Shown here: one piece after another, positions 10,581 through 19,891 of the stretch
Layout of the letters: each line of letters opens with the position of its first letter
Position numbering within the stretch: position 1 is the first letter of the stretch
Assembly: GCA_021779195.1 (NCBI GenBank)
Contig: JAJYBB010000010.1
Location: 45,199 to 109,198 of the forward strand
DNA: 64,000 nucleotides
Reading direction: 5' to 3'
Source of the DNA: Bacteroidota bacterium
GTDB lineage: Bacteria; Bacteroidota; Bacteroidia; Bacteroidales; Paludibacteraceae
Notes under the pieces: generated by a model
What the model was told of the DNA's origin: nothing
Seen by the model: only the letters and a program-made list of their open reading frames with translations
Database searches by the model: none
Position numbers and translations under genes: made by a program

Positions 10581-11690
10581 ATGAGTATAAAAGTTGCTTA
10601 TTTATTGGGTTCTTTAAATCGTGGTGGTACCGAAACGCTGGTACTTGATCTATTCCGGAATGCTTCTAAAAACGAATTAAATGCCATCGGAATTTATCGA
10701 AAAACGGGAGTTTACGAGTCTGATTATATACAAAGCGCTGTTCCAATGCATAAACTTGCCACGGGAAAAAATCCGCTTTTATACCTAAAGAAATTGAGGA
10801 AACTTTTGTTAGAAAACAAAATCAATGTGGCACATGCCCAGCAACCCATCGATGCATTATATGTCCGTTGGGCTACACGTCGAACTGGAATTAACGTAGT
10901 GTTAACTTTACATGGCTACGATTTTAACGAAAATGGAATCAGCCGGGTAATTCTTCAATACATCATCAAAAGATCTACAATCAATATTTTCGTGAGCCAT
11001 ACACAAAAACAATACTATATCGAAAAATATAAATTACAGCCTTCAAAACAAAAAGTAGTTTATAACGGAATTTCTTTAGATAAATTCGATGGATTAAAAT
11101 TAATGAAAGAATCACTTCGGAGCGAACTGCAACTATCTGCTTCGACATTGTTAATAGGTACCGTCGGAAACTTTGTACCTGTTCGGGATCAATTGACAAT
11201 ATGTAAATTTCTAAACCATCTTCGTGAAAAAAATATAGATTTTCATTTTGTATTCGTTGGCAAACGGATTGATAGCGCACCTGAATTGTATGACGAATGT
11301 GTAGATTTTTGTCAAAAAAACGGTTTCATTAGTCGGATTTCTTTTCCTGGCGTTCGAGAAGATGTTCCTGCTATTCTTCATCAGTTAGATGCATTTATCT
11401 ATTCCACTAACCACGATACGTTTGGAATCGCAGTGATAGAAGCCATGGCAGCTGGCTTACCTGTTTTTGTAAACGATTGGGCTGTAATGAAAGAAATTAC
11501 AGCCGATGGAAAATATGCCACCATTTATGAAACAAAAAATGAAAATGATTTACTCCGGCAATTTATGTTATTTTTGCAAAATAAAAAGCCAAATGAACAA
11601 AAGGCTATTCAAGCTAAATTATTTGTTCATCAAAACTTCAGCATTGAAAAACATATAATCAATTTAAAAAAAATATATTCAGGTCTCTGA
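10581..11690 (+). CDS. Family 4-like glycosyltransferase (GT-B)
   Basis: LLGSLNRGGTETLVLDLF...VVLTLHGYDFNENG...GTVGNFVPVRDQ...FGIAVIEAMAAGLPVFVND. Confidence 0.93.
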   Translation: MSIKVAYLLGSLNRGGTETLVLDLFRNASKNELNAIGIYRKTGVYESDYIQSAVPMHKLATGKNPLLYLKKLRKLLLENKINVAHAQQPIDALYVRWATRRTGINVVLTLHGYDFNENGISRVILQYIIKRSTINIFVSHTQKQYYIEKYKLQPSKQKVVYNGISLDKFDGLKLMKESLRSELQLSASTLLIGTVGNFVPVRDQLTICKFLNHLREKNIDFHFVFVGKRIDSAPELYDECVDFCQKNGFISRISFPGVREDVPAILHQLDAFIYSTNHDTFGIAVIEAMAAGLPVFVNDWAVMKEITADGKYATIYETKNENDLLRQFMLFLQNKKPNEQKAIQAKLFVHQNFSIEKHIINLKKIYSGL

Positions 11691-11698
11691 CAATTCTT

Positions 11699-11706
11699 TA
11701 TCTTTG
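11699..11706 (+). promoter_or_regulatory. Putative internal -7 element (TATCTTTG) upstream of the GT-C-like gene
   Basis: Sequence ttTATCTTTGtccg directly upstream of the start at 11730. Confidence 0.35.
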
Positions 11707-11729
11707 TCCGAAATCCATAAGCAAACAAC

Positions 11730-13145
11730 GTGCTAAATTATTTTCCTAAATATTTCACCTCCAAGGCTATATTGCTCTATATAGCTTTATTATTGGTGTG
11801 TAGTTCTGTTTTTTATAATTACATTCTTCCACCGGTATGGTGGATTTTTGGAATTGTGGAGGCAGTTGGATTTTTCTATTTCAGCAACCGGTTAACCCTT
11901 AATTGGAAAAACTATACAGAAAAGAAATTTCTTAAGAAACTTTTCATTACAGCATTGACTATTAGGTTAGTATGGGTAGTCTTCAGTTATTGGTTTTATA
12001 CTTTTATGACCGGAAAACCTTTCGAGTTTAGTGTTGGAGATGCCATGTTTTATCATGAGTCTGGTTCATGGATCAAAGATTTATTAACGAGCGGACAAGG
12101 AATCCAGCCATTTCTGAAAACATTGAAAGGAGGAGGATATTCTGATGCAGGATATGCTATTTACTTAGGCGTACAGTATATTTTCACCGGCAACTCCATA
12201 ATCATAGCCCGTATTTTGAAGGCTTTGTATGGAGCATATACATGCATATTAATTTACCGATTGACTACCCGGAATTTTGGAGAAGAAACAGGACGAATTG
12301 CTTCAATTTTCACTATGTTAATGCCTAATCTGATTTTGTACACAGGGTTACATCTCAAGGAAGTAGAAATGGTATTGATCAGCGTTTGGTATATTGAAAG
12401 AGCCGATTTTTTGCTCCGGAGTACAAAACTATCTTTAAAAACGCTGATTTTTGTCTTATTACTTGCCGGCTCAATGTTTTTTTTTCGTACCGTTTTGGGA
12501 GTAACCGCCCTATTTGCCTTGTTTACTGCACTTATATTTTCATCTAACCATTTGTTAAACATGGGAAAACGAACCATTTTGATCATTTGGGTGCTGGTTA
12601 CTGTTGCGTATTTTGTTGGAGGTAGTATATCCACTGAAGTGGAAAGTGTTTGGAAAGCAAGAAATATAAATCAGGATACATCCATGGAATGGAGATCAGA
12701 AAGGACAAATGGTAATAAATTTTCAAAATATGCATCAGGGGTCATTTTTGCTCCGATGATTTTTGTAATTCCATTTCCTACGGTTGTAAACACACCTGGT
12801 CAGGAAAATCAACAATTAATAAACGGGGGGAATTACGTTAAAAATATCCTCGCTTTTTTCATCTTCTTTGCCCTTTTTATGATTATAAAAGAAAAAAAAT
12901 GGAGAGATTATTTGTTGTTAGGTTCCTTTACGATGGGATATTTATTAGTAATTGCCATGAGTGCCTTTGCCCAATCGGAACGGTTTCATCAGCCTGCTTT
13001 GCCTTTTCTGCTTATATTCGCAGCTGTCGGAATCAGTAAGGTTACAAATAATGAAAAAAAATATTTTAAATGGTGGTTGGCAGTGATTTTTGTGGCTATT
13101 GTTGCCTGGAGCTGGTTTAAACTGGCAGGAAGAGGAATGGTTTAA
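11730..13145 (+). CDS. Polytopic membrane protein, GT39/ArnT-like GT-C glycosyltransferase candidate
   Basis: Multiple TM segments; early acidic loop motif SVGDAMFYHESGSW; SDAGYAIYLGVQYIFTGNSIIIARILKALYGAYTCILIYRLTTRNFG resembles dolichyl-P-mannose-type GT-C proteins. GTG start. Confidence 0.65.
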   Translation: MLNYFPKYFTSKAILLYIALLLVCSSVFYNYILPPVWWIFGIVEAVGFFYFSNRLTLNWKNYTEKKFLKKLFITALTIRLVWVVFSYWFYTFMTGKPFEFSVGDAMFYHESGSWIKDLLTSGQGIQPFLKTLKGGGYSDAGYAIYLGVQYIFTGNSIIIARILKALYGAYTCILIYRLTTRNFGEETGRIASIFTMLMPNLILYTGLHLKEVEMVLISVWYIERADFLLRSTKLSLKTLIFVLLLAGSMFFFRTVLGVTALFALFTALIFSSNHLLNMGKRTILIIWVLVTVAYFVGGSISTEVESVWKARNINQDTSMEWRSERTNGNKFSKYASGVIFAPMIFVIPFPTVVNTPGQENQQLINGGNYVKNILAFFIFFALFMIIKEKKWRDYLLLGSFTMGYLLVIAMSAFAQSERFHQPALPFLLIFAAVGISKVTNNEKKYFKWWLAVIFVAIVAWSWFKLAGRGMV

Positions 13146-13175
13146 AACATGAATCATAAATTTGGATACTAAAAC

Positions 13176-14102
13176 ATGAAACTACTTATCGTGTGCAGCA
13201 TAAATTCCGGTCGTGTAGCTCCTTTCGTTGAAGAACAGGGAGATGCATTGGCAGCTGCCGGGGTAGAAGTTGATTATTTTACACTTCGGGGAAAAGGGCT
13301 TTGGAACTATGTCCGTAACCGCAAGCAACTGATAAAAAAAATCAAGGAATTTCATCCTCAAATAATTCATGCCCATTATGGATTATCGGGATTATTAGCA
13401 AATTTGCAACGAAATGTTCCGGTTATAACAACCTATCATGGAAGCGACATAAACGATTCTCAGGTTTTTCTATTTTCCAAAATAGCCGTGATATTGTCAG
13501 CTTACAATATTTTTGTTTCAGAGAAAATCCGGGAAAAAGCCGGTTCTCCAAAAAACAGTTCAATCATCCCTTGTGGAGTCGATTTAAATCTATTTCAGGA
13601 TATAGATAAAACAATTGCGAGAGAAAAACTGGGTATGGATTTACAACAGAAATATATTTTATTTGCAGGTACATTTTCAAATCCGGTAAAAAACGCCGCG
13701 TTGGCTATCAAATCATCAGAAATGTTGGATAATGTTCGTTTACTGGAACTAAAAGGATATACCCGCGAAGAAGTTGCCTTGTTGATGAACGCAGTAGATG
13801 CAGTTTTAATGACGAGTTATTCGGAGGGATCGCCCCAGTTTATCAAAGAAGCCATGGCTTGTGGCTGCCCTGTAGTGTCGGTCGATGTAGGCGATGTTTA
13901 TCAACTAATGAATGAAATTGAAGGTTGTTATGGTTGTTCATATAACAAAGAAGATGTGGCAGCGAAACTTATGAAAGTTTTAGAACGTGGACAACGGACA
14001 GAGGGAAGAAAACGAATAGTCGAACTGCAACTCGATACCGAAAATGTAGCAAAAAGAATCCGGGAAGTCTATAAAATGATTCTCAATACTCGATTTTCAT
14101 AA
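13176..14102 (+). CDS. Family 4 glycosyltransferase
   Basis: EEQGDALAAAGVEVDYFTLRGKG...IIHAHYGLSGLLA...TYHGSDIND...MTSYSEGSPQFIKEAMACGCPVVSVDVGD. Confidence 0.93.
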   Translation: MKLLIVCSINSGRVAPFVEEQGDALAAAGVEVDYFTLRGKGLWNYVRNRKQLIKKIKEFHPQIIHAHYGLSGLLANLQRNVPVITTYHGSDINDSQVFLFSKIAVILSAYNIFVSEKIREKAGSPKNSSIIPCGVDLNLFQDIDKTIAREKLGMDLQQKYILFAGTFSNPVKNAALAIKSSEMLDNVRLLELKGYTREEVALLMNAVDAVLMTSYSEGSPQFIKEAMACGCPVVSVDVGDVYQLMNEIEGCYGCSYNKEDVAAKLMKVLERGQRTEGRKRIVELQLDTENVAKRIREVYKMILNTRFS

Positions 14103-14149
14103 TTTCAAGTCAAAGTATTCACTTTAAATGAAAAAAATTAGCATCAAGA

Positions 14150-15148
14150 ATGACCGTTTACAAAACAAGATCAGAAATTGACATTAACGAGTGGGAGGAA
14201 CTTGTTCGGGTTTCACCGAATGCATCATTTTTCCAAACTCCCGAGTGTCATGATTTTTATGTATCATTGTCGTTTTTAGATCCATTCTTAGTTGCAGTAT
14301 CAGAAAATGGACGGATAAGTGGGCTAATTTGCGGGTATGTTATAGCCGATGGAAACCTACTCAAGCAGTTTTTCAGTCGAAGGGCGATTGTCCCCGGCGG
14401 TGCTTTGCTGGCTGTCGATATAAGTGATGAAGCATTGGCAGCCTTGTTGGAAGGCGTAAAAAATCTCCTAAAACACAAAGCGATATACATTGAATTCCGA
14501 AACTTCAATGATTATTCCGCTTATCGTGATAGGTTCGAACAAGTTGGCTTTCAATATCAGCCGCATTTAAATTTTCATGTGGAAACATCTGATTTAGAAA
14601 CTTGTTCAAAACAATTAAGTTCAACAAAGCGTAGAGATGTGAAATTGTCTCGAAAAGGAAAAGCTGATTGGTTGGAAACTTCTACAATCGAAGATATTAT
14701 TGCGTATTATGATCTTCTTTCTTCATTATACAAAGTAAAAGTTAAAACCTCATTATTCCCAGTTGATTTTTTTATTCAATTGATACAACAAAAGGTAGGA
14801 AAGCTATTTATAATTAAGTATGAAAATCAAATTATAGGTGGAAGTGTGTGTGTGTTAATGAGAAATCAGACTGTTTATGAATGGTTTGTTTGCGGAATGG
14901 ATGGAAAATTTAAAAATATTTATCCTTCCACCATGGCAACATGGGCTGCAATTGAATATGCCGCAACGAATGGTTATAAGCGATTTGATATGATGGGAGC
15001 AGGAAAACCAGATGAAAGTTATGGTGTACGTGAATTTAAATCTAAATTTGGCGGAAAACTCGTTGAACATGGTCGGTTTTTATTCGTTTGCCAGCCACTA
15101 TTATATATGTTGGGTAAAAAAGTGGTGGAAATATTAAAAAAAGAGTAA
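14150..15148 (+). CDS. FemAB/GNAT-fold acyltransferase (peptidoglycan-bridge-like, exopolysaccharide-associated)
   Basis: Duplicated GNAT architecture; SSTKRRDVKLSRKGKADW, YEWFVCGMDGKFKNIYPSTMATWAAIEYAATNGYKRFDMMGAGKPDESYGVREFKSKFGG. Confidence 0.85.
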   Translation: MTVYKTRSEIDINEWEELVRVSPNASFFQTPECHDFYVSLSFLDPFLVAVSENGRISGLICGYVIADGNLLKQFFSRRAIVPGGALLAVDISDEALAALLEGVKNLLKHKAIYIEFRNFNDYSAYRDRFEQVGFQYQPHLNFHVETSDLETCSKQLSSTKRRDVKLSRKGKADWLETSTIEDIIAYYDLLSSLYKVKVKTSLFPVDFFIQLIQQKVGKLFIIKYENQIIGGSVCVLMRNQTVYEWFVCGMDGKFKNIYPSTMATWAAIEYAATNGYKRFDMMGAGKPDESYGVREFKSKFGGKLVEHGRFLFVCQPLLYMLGKKVVEILKKE

Positions 15149-15186
15149 ATAATACAGATAATTTTTCAGAATACTGAATTACAAAA

Positions 15187-16353
15187 ATGATGAACAGACT
15201 ACACCCAGGACTGAATTATACGCTAACATTTCAAGAAATTAAAGCATTGCTCGGTTTAAGCGGAAGGATGAATATCGAATCATTGTCCACTGTAATAGCT
15301 GAAAAAGAAAAAATTTTCTTTTTTGACTATGCCCGTTCAGCATTGCGTGTTGCGTTAATGACATTACCTGCGAGTTCGGTAGTTGGAGTGCAGCCGTTTA
15401 CTTGTCCTACAGTTGTCGAAGCCATTAAAAGTGCCGGTTGCAAGATTGTTTTTATTGACATTAATAACCAATTGGTGATTGAAACTAATGACTTAAAGAA
15501 AAAAGCATCGAGGTTAGATGCCTTGATTGTAACTCATACGTTTGGCTATCCAATCGATGTAAAGTCCATTCGTGAAATTATGAAAGATAAAATAATTATT
15601 GAAGATTGTGCTCACGCATTTATGAGTACGTATAAAGGTGAACCAGTAGGACGGGAGGGAGATTTTGCTATCTTTTCATTCGGCTTTGGCAAGTTCCCTT
15701 CTGCAGTGCAAGGCGGATATTTGAAAGTAAATAATCTACATTATGTAAAAGCCATTCAATTAAAATATAACAAAATTTCTTCTTCAGGTATAGTGGCAAA
15801 TGCAAAATTAGTGATAAAAGCTCTGCTTCTGTCTTTTCTACATAAACAATTAGTTTATAAGCTATTTACAGTTTATTTAAAACAACAGAACACGCAGAAG
15901 AACAACTTTCAAAAAAATACACGGAGAGAAAAACAAATTTACAAATGTCATTTCACCGCTTTATCACTCTTGTATTTCGATTTGATACAATCGGAAAAAT
16001 GGTTGCAGCAACAACAGCAAAATGGCAGGAGGATATTGACAGCGTTAAAAAATCAGACACAGTTTAAAATTTGTCAGCAGATTGATGGTATGAATTATTT
16101 TATGATTCCTGTTTTAACAGAAAATCCTGCTGAGTGGATCAATAAAATGGAAAAGGTCGGCATAGAATGGGGGCGACATTTTGTAAAATCAGGAAATATC
16201 ATGCCAAAATTTGGATATTTGATTGGAGATTGTCCAATGTATGATAAGCTATTACCAAAAATATTAACTATTCCATGCCATTATCATTATCCTGAACATT
16301 TGATTCGTCAAATTGAATACTTATTTAAAGAACAAAAAAAGATATTAGAATAA
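15187..16353 (+). CDS. DegT/DnrJ/EryC1/StrS-like PLP aminotransferase
   Basis: GVQPFTCPTVVEAIKSAGCKIVFIDIN...IIIEDCAHAFMSTYKGEPVGREGDFAIFSFGFGKFPSAVQGGYL; a Lys is retained at the Schiff-base position. Confidence 0.85.
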   Translation: MMNRLHPGLNYTLTFQEIKALLGLSGRMNIESLSTVIAEKEKIFFFDYARSALRVALMTLPASSVVGVQPFTCPTVVEAIKSAGCKIVFIDINNQLVIETNDLKKKASRLDALIVTHTFGYPIDVKSIREIMKDKIIIEDCAHAFMSTYKGEPVGREGDFAIFSFGFGKFPSAVQGGYLKVNNLHYVKAIQLKYNKISSSGIVANAKLVIKALLLSFLHKQLVYKLFTVYLKQQNTQKNNFQKNTRREKQIYKCHFTALSLLYFDLIQSEKWLQQQQQNGRRILTALKNQTQFKICQQIDGMNYFMIPVLTENPAEWINKMEKVGIEWGRHFVKSGNIMPKFGYLIGDCPMYDKLLPKILTIPCHYHYPEHLIRQIEYLFKEQKKILE

Positions 16354-16372
16354 TTAAGAATTAATATTAGCA

Positions 16373-17461
16373 ATGAAATATCTCTATCTTATCAGTCATC
16401 CAGCTCATTTTCATATGTTTAAATTTTCAATGAGAGAGTTGGAGCGAAAAGGTCATCAAATTATTGCTGTTATACGTTCCAAAGATGTGTTGGAACAATT
16501 GTGTATTGATTCCGGCTTGAAGTTTATAAAAGTAAAGGATCGACCAAAAAAATTCGGAATTTTTGGATTAATTTATTCAATGATTAATAGAGATATAGAA
16601 GTTTTTGGAATCGTTACTAAACAAAAACCAGACTTACTTATTGGTTCGGACGGAACACTTGCAAGAGTTGGACGTATAAAAAAAATTCCTTCTTTTGAAT
16701 TTAGCGAAGATGATGCTCGGGCAATAAAGCTTTATGCTTTTATTTCTTACACTTTTTTCACTAATATTATTTCACCAAAAGTGGTTGATGCTTGGTTATG
16801 GGAAAAGAAAAAAATTGGTTATTGTGGTTATCAAAAGTTAGCTTATTTACACCCTAAATATTTTAACCCAGATATCGAAATTAAAAAAAAATATATCGTT
16901 GATGATAAATATTTCCTAATTCGATTATCAGCGCTCGATGCTTATCACGACATTGGAATGAAAGGCTTTAATGAGCGTATTATAGATGAAATTATTAATT
17001 TACTAGAACCTCATGGTCGTGTTTATATTTCAAGTGAAAAACCTTTATTAGATAAATATAAACATAATGAATTAAAAATAAACCCATTACATATTCACCA
17101 TATTCTATTTTTTTCAACCATGTTTATTGGTGATAGTCAGTCAATGACTGTAGAATCAGCACTGTTGGGCGTTCCATCTTTTCGTTTAAGCAGTTTTGTA
17201 GGTAAATTAAGTGTTTTGGAGGAATTGGAATATAAGTATCAATTGACTTTTGGGTTTAAACCTGAAGCTGTTAATGAAATGATTGTTAAGATTTCAGAAA
17301 TGATTAATAGTTCAGAATTAAATGATTTTAAAAATAGAAGACTTACATTGCTTAACGATAAAATTGATGTTACCGCTTTTTTTGTCTGGTTTATCGAAAA
17401 CTATCCAGAGAGTGTAAAAATCATGAAAGAAAACCCTGATTATCAATACAAATTCAAATAA
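16373..17461 (+). CDS. DUF354 family glycosyltransferase-like protein
   Basis: MKYLYLISHPAHFHMFKFSMRELERKGHQIIAVIRSKDVL...DSQSMTVESALLGVPSFRLSSF. Confidence 0.8.
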   Translation: MKYLYLISHPAHFHMFKFSMRELERKGHQIIAVIRSKDVLEQLCIDSGLKFIKVKDRPKKFGIFGLIYSMINRDIEVFGIVTKQKPDLLIGSDGTLARVGRIKKIPSFEFSEDDARAIKLYAFISYTFFTNIISPKVVDAWLWEKKKIGYCGYQKLAYLHPKYFNPDIEIKKKYIVDDKYFLIRLSALDAYHDIGMKGFNERIIDEIINLLEPHGRVYISSEKPLLDKYKHNELKINPLHIHHILFFSTMFIGDSQSMTVESALLGVPSFRLSSFVGKLSVLEELEYKYQLTFGFKPEAVNEMIVKISEMINSSELNDFKNRRLTLLNDKIDVTAFFVWFIENYPESVKIMKENPDYQYKFK

Positions 17462-17480
17462 ATACTAAGATTTCATTTCA

Positions 17481-18248
17481 ATGAAAGATTTTCTTTTAAT
17501 TACTTACCGGCAGCTTCTTCTTGTCCTTAAGCAGTCAGAATATTCCTTTTATACATTTGAAGAATATTGCACCGGCAAAGCCCAAGGTCGTTATATAATT
17601 TTACGCCATGATGTGGATTTAAAACCAAATCACTCATTATCCGTTGCAAAAATTGAAGCAAAAATGGGGATTCGTGCCACATATTACTTTCGTGTTGTGC
17701 CCCAAAGCAATCAACCTGAAATAATAAAAGCCATTGCGGGTTTAGGACATGAAATCGGGTATCATTACGAGGACTTGTCGCTATACCATGGAAATGAGGA
17801 ACAAGCATTGGAACATTTTAAACAGCAATTAACGTACTTTCGTCAATTTTATCCTGTACATACCATTTGTATGCACGGTAGTCCTGTTTCTAAATGGGAT
17901 AACCGCGATTTATGGAAAACCCATTCTTATCGCGATCATGGTATTATTGGTGAACCTTATTTTGATATCGATTTTAATAAACTTTCATATTTAACAGATA
18001 CTGGAAGATCTTGGAATAACAATAAATTTAACATCCGAGACAAAGTGAAATCAAATCAAAACATAACCTTCAAAAACACGGCCAGTATTATTAAGGCAAT
18101 TCAAACCAATCATTTCCCGAATCAAATAATGATTACCACACATCCGCAACGCTGGACTGACAAAAAAATCGAATGGTTATCGGAAATGATCATACAATTC
18201 ATTAAAAATCAGGTCAAGTTGTTAATGATTCTATTCCGCAAGTCATAA
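17481..18248 (+). CDS. Polysaccharide deacetylase-like protein
   Basis: ILRHDVDLKPNHSLSVAKIEAKMGIRATYYFRV...GLGHEIGYHYEDLS; HDVD and GYHYE motifs of the NodB-like fold. Confidence 0.8.
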   Translation: MKDFLLITYRQLLLVLKQSEYSFYTFEEYCTGKAQGRYIILRHDVDLKPNHSLSVAKIEAKMGIRATYYFRVVPQSNQPEIIKAIAGLGHEIGYHYEDLSLYHGNEEQALEHFKQQLTYFRQFYPVHTICMHGSPVSKWDNRDLWKTHSYRDHGIIGEPYFDIDFNKLSYLTDTGRSWNNNKFNIRDKVKSNQNITFKNTASIIKAIQTNHFPNQIMITTHPQRWTDKKIEWLSEMIIQFIKNQVKLLMILFRKS

Positions 18249-18323
18249 TCATGCATTTTTATTCGAAATATTTTTTTTAATCCATCCTATCTATTATTTT
18301 TGTAAAAAAAATACCATGAAACT

Positions 18324-19838
18324 ATGAAATTTTTTTATAAACCGGCATATTATTATATTTTAGTTGATTTATCGATTTTATTTCTCAGTTTTTATATTGT
18401 TCTCGCTTGGTTACCTCTCACAACATCTACTCCATTTCAAAAATATTCCGATGTTTCATTCGTTTATTTTATTGTTTGGTTTTTTAATTCTTACATTCTT
18501 AAACGATACCGTCCACTTCATAAACAAAAATATTGGATTTCTATCGTGCGCTTATTTTACACCGTAATCCTCAATTTCATTGTTTTTTGGTTCCTCCTTC
18601 ACAATTTTTTTAAACCTTATTCTGGTTATGTGCTTTTAAGCTTTAGCTTAGGTGTCTTTATTATAAATTATATATCATTATCAATATATTATGCATATCG
18701 CCTCGCCATTGACTACAATGAAATTTATTTTGAACCCAGCGAGCGAGAAGATGCAGCATTGATTTCGCTTCCAAAAGTTGATAAAGAAAGTTATCAGAAA
18801 ATTTGTGAAATCATTAATAACCATTCAGGAACAAGAGTCTTAAGTTATTTAAAAAATCAAGTAGATTTATATAGCGGCAACACATTTTTATATATTAACA
18901 ATTCTTCGGCTAATCTGCAATTAATACCAAAATATCGATTTCAGACCATTGTTCAATTGGAGCCGCTGAACAATACCTTGAATATAAATGAAAATCTTTT
19001 TGTTATTAACGAAAAATTGCCCGATAAAGGTATTTTAATTTGTTGTTACGAATCAAAAAGTACACGAAAAGCCCGAATATTAAAGAAATATCCAATCCTA
19101 ATTAATTATCTGATCTATTTAATAGATTTCATTGTTAAAAGAATGCTCCCAAAGATTTTTCTGACTTCACATTTATATAATTTAATTCGAAACGGCAAAA
19201 ATCAGATTTTATCAAAAGCTGAAGTTCTTGGAAGATTGTATTGCTCAGGTTTTGAATTAGTAAATGAAAAAAAAATAGGAAACTTAAATTTCGTCATCGT
19301 TCAAAGAGTTCATCCACCCCAAAAAGAGCAAGTGCGAGTTTATGGCCCGCTAATACGCTTACATCGAATTGGCAAAAATGGAAAATTAATACAAATTTAC
19401 AAATTTAGAACGATGCATCCTTATTCAGAATATCTTCAATCCTACATTTTTGAACGCAACAACTTAAAACAAGGTGGAAAAATTAAACGTGATATTCGCA
19501 TTACTTCATGGGGATATTTTTTAAGAAAATATTGGTTGGATGAATTACCCATGTTTTTTAACTGGTTCAAAGGCGAAACAAAATTAGTTGGTGTACGCCC
19601 GTTGACTCCTCATTATTATAGTTTGTATACTTCGGAATTACAAAATAAGCGTATTCAACATAAACCGGGATTATTACCTCCATTTTATGTTGATATGCCT
19701 GAAACAATTGACGAAATACAAGCTTCAGAAATGAAATATCTTATTGATTGTGAAACGTATGGCACTTTCAAAACAGATGTAAAATACTTCTTTCGAATTA
19801 TTTACAACATTATTGTAAAAAAAGCAAGAAGCAGCTAA
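18324..19838 (+). CDS. Sugar transferase (polyprenyl-phosphate phosphoglycosyl transferase family) with N-terminal TM region
   Basis: C-terminal VYGPLIRLHRIGKNGKLIQIYKFRTM...WLDELPMFFNWFKGETKLVGVRPLT. Confidence 0.88.
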   Translation: MKFFYKPAYYYILVDLSILFLSFYIVLAWLPLTTSTPFQKYSDVSFVYFIVWFFNSYILKRYRPLHKQKYWISIVRLFYTVILNFIVFWFLLHNFFKPYSGYVLLSFSLGVFIINYISLSIYYAYRLAIDYNEIYFEPSEREDAALISLPKVDKESYQKICEIINNHSGTRVLSYLKNQVDLYSGNTFLYINNSSANLQLIPKYRFQTIVQLEPLNNTLNINENLFVINEKLPDKGILICCYESKSTRKARILKKYPILINYLIYLIDFIVKRMLPKIFLTSHLYNLIRNGKNQILSKAEVLGRLYCSGFELVNEKKIGNLNFVIVQRVHPPQKEQVRVYGPLIRLHRIGKNGKLIQIYKFRTMHPYSEYLQSYIFERNNLKQGGKIKRDIRITSWGYFLRKYWLDELPMFFNWFKGETKLVGVRPLTPHYYSLYTSELQNKRIQHKPGLLPPFYVDMPETIDEIQASEMKYLIDCETYGTFKTDVKYFFRIIYNIIVKKARSS

Positions 19839-19891
19839 GATACAAGTAATTATATCAAAATTGAAAACTATTTTTATAATCGAATATATAT

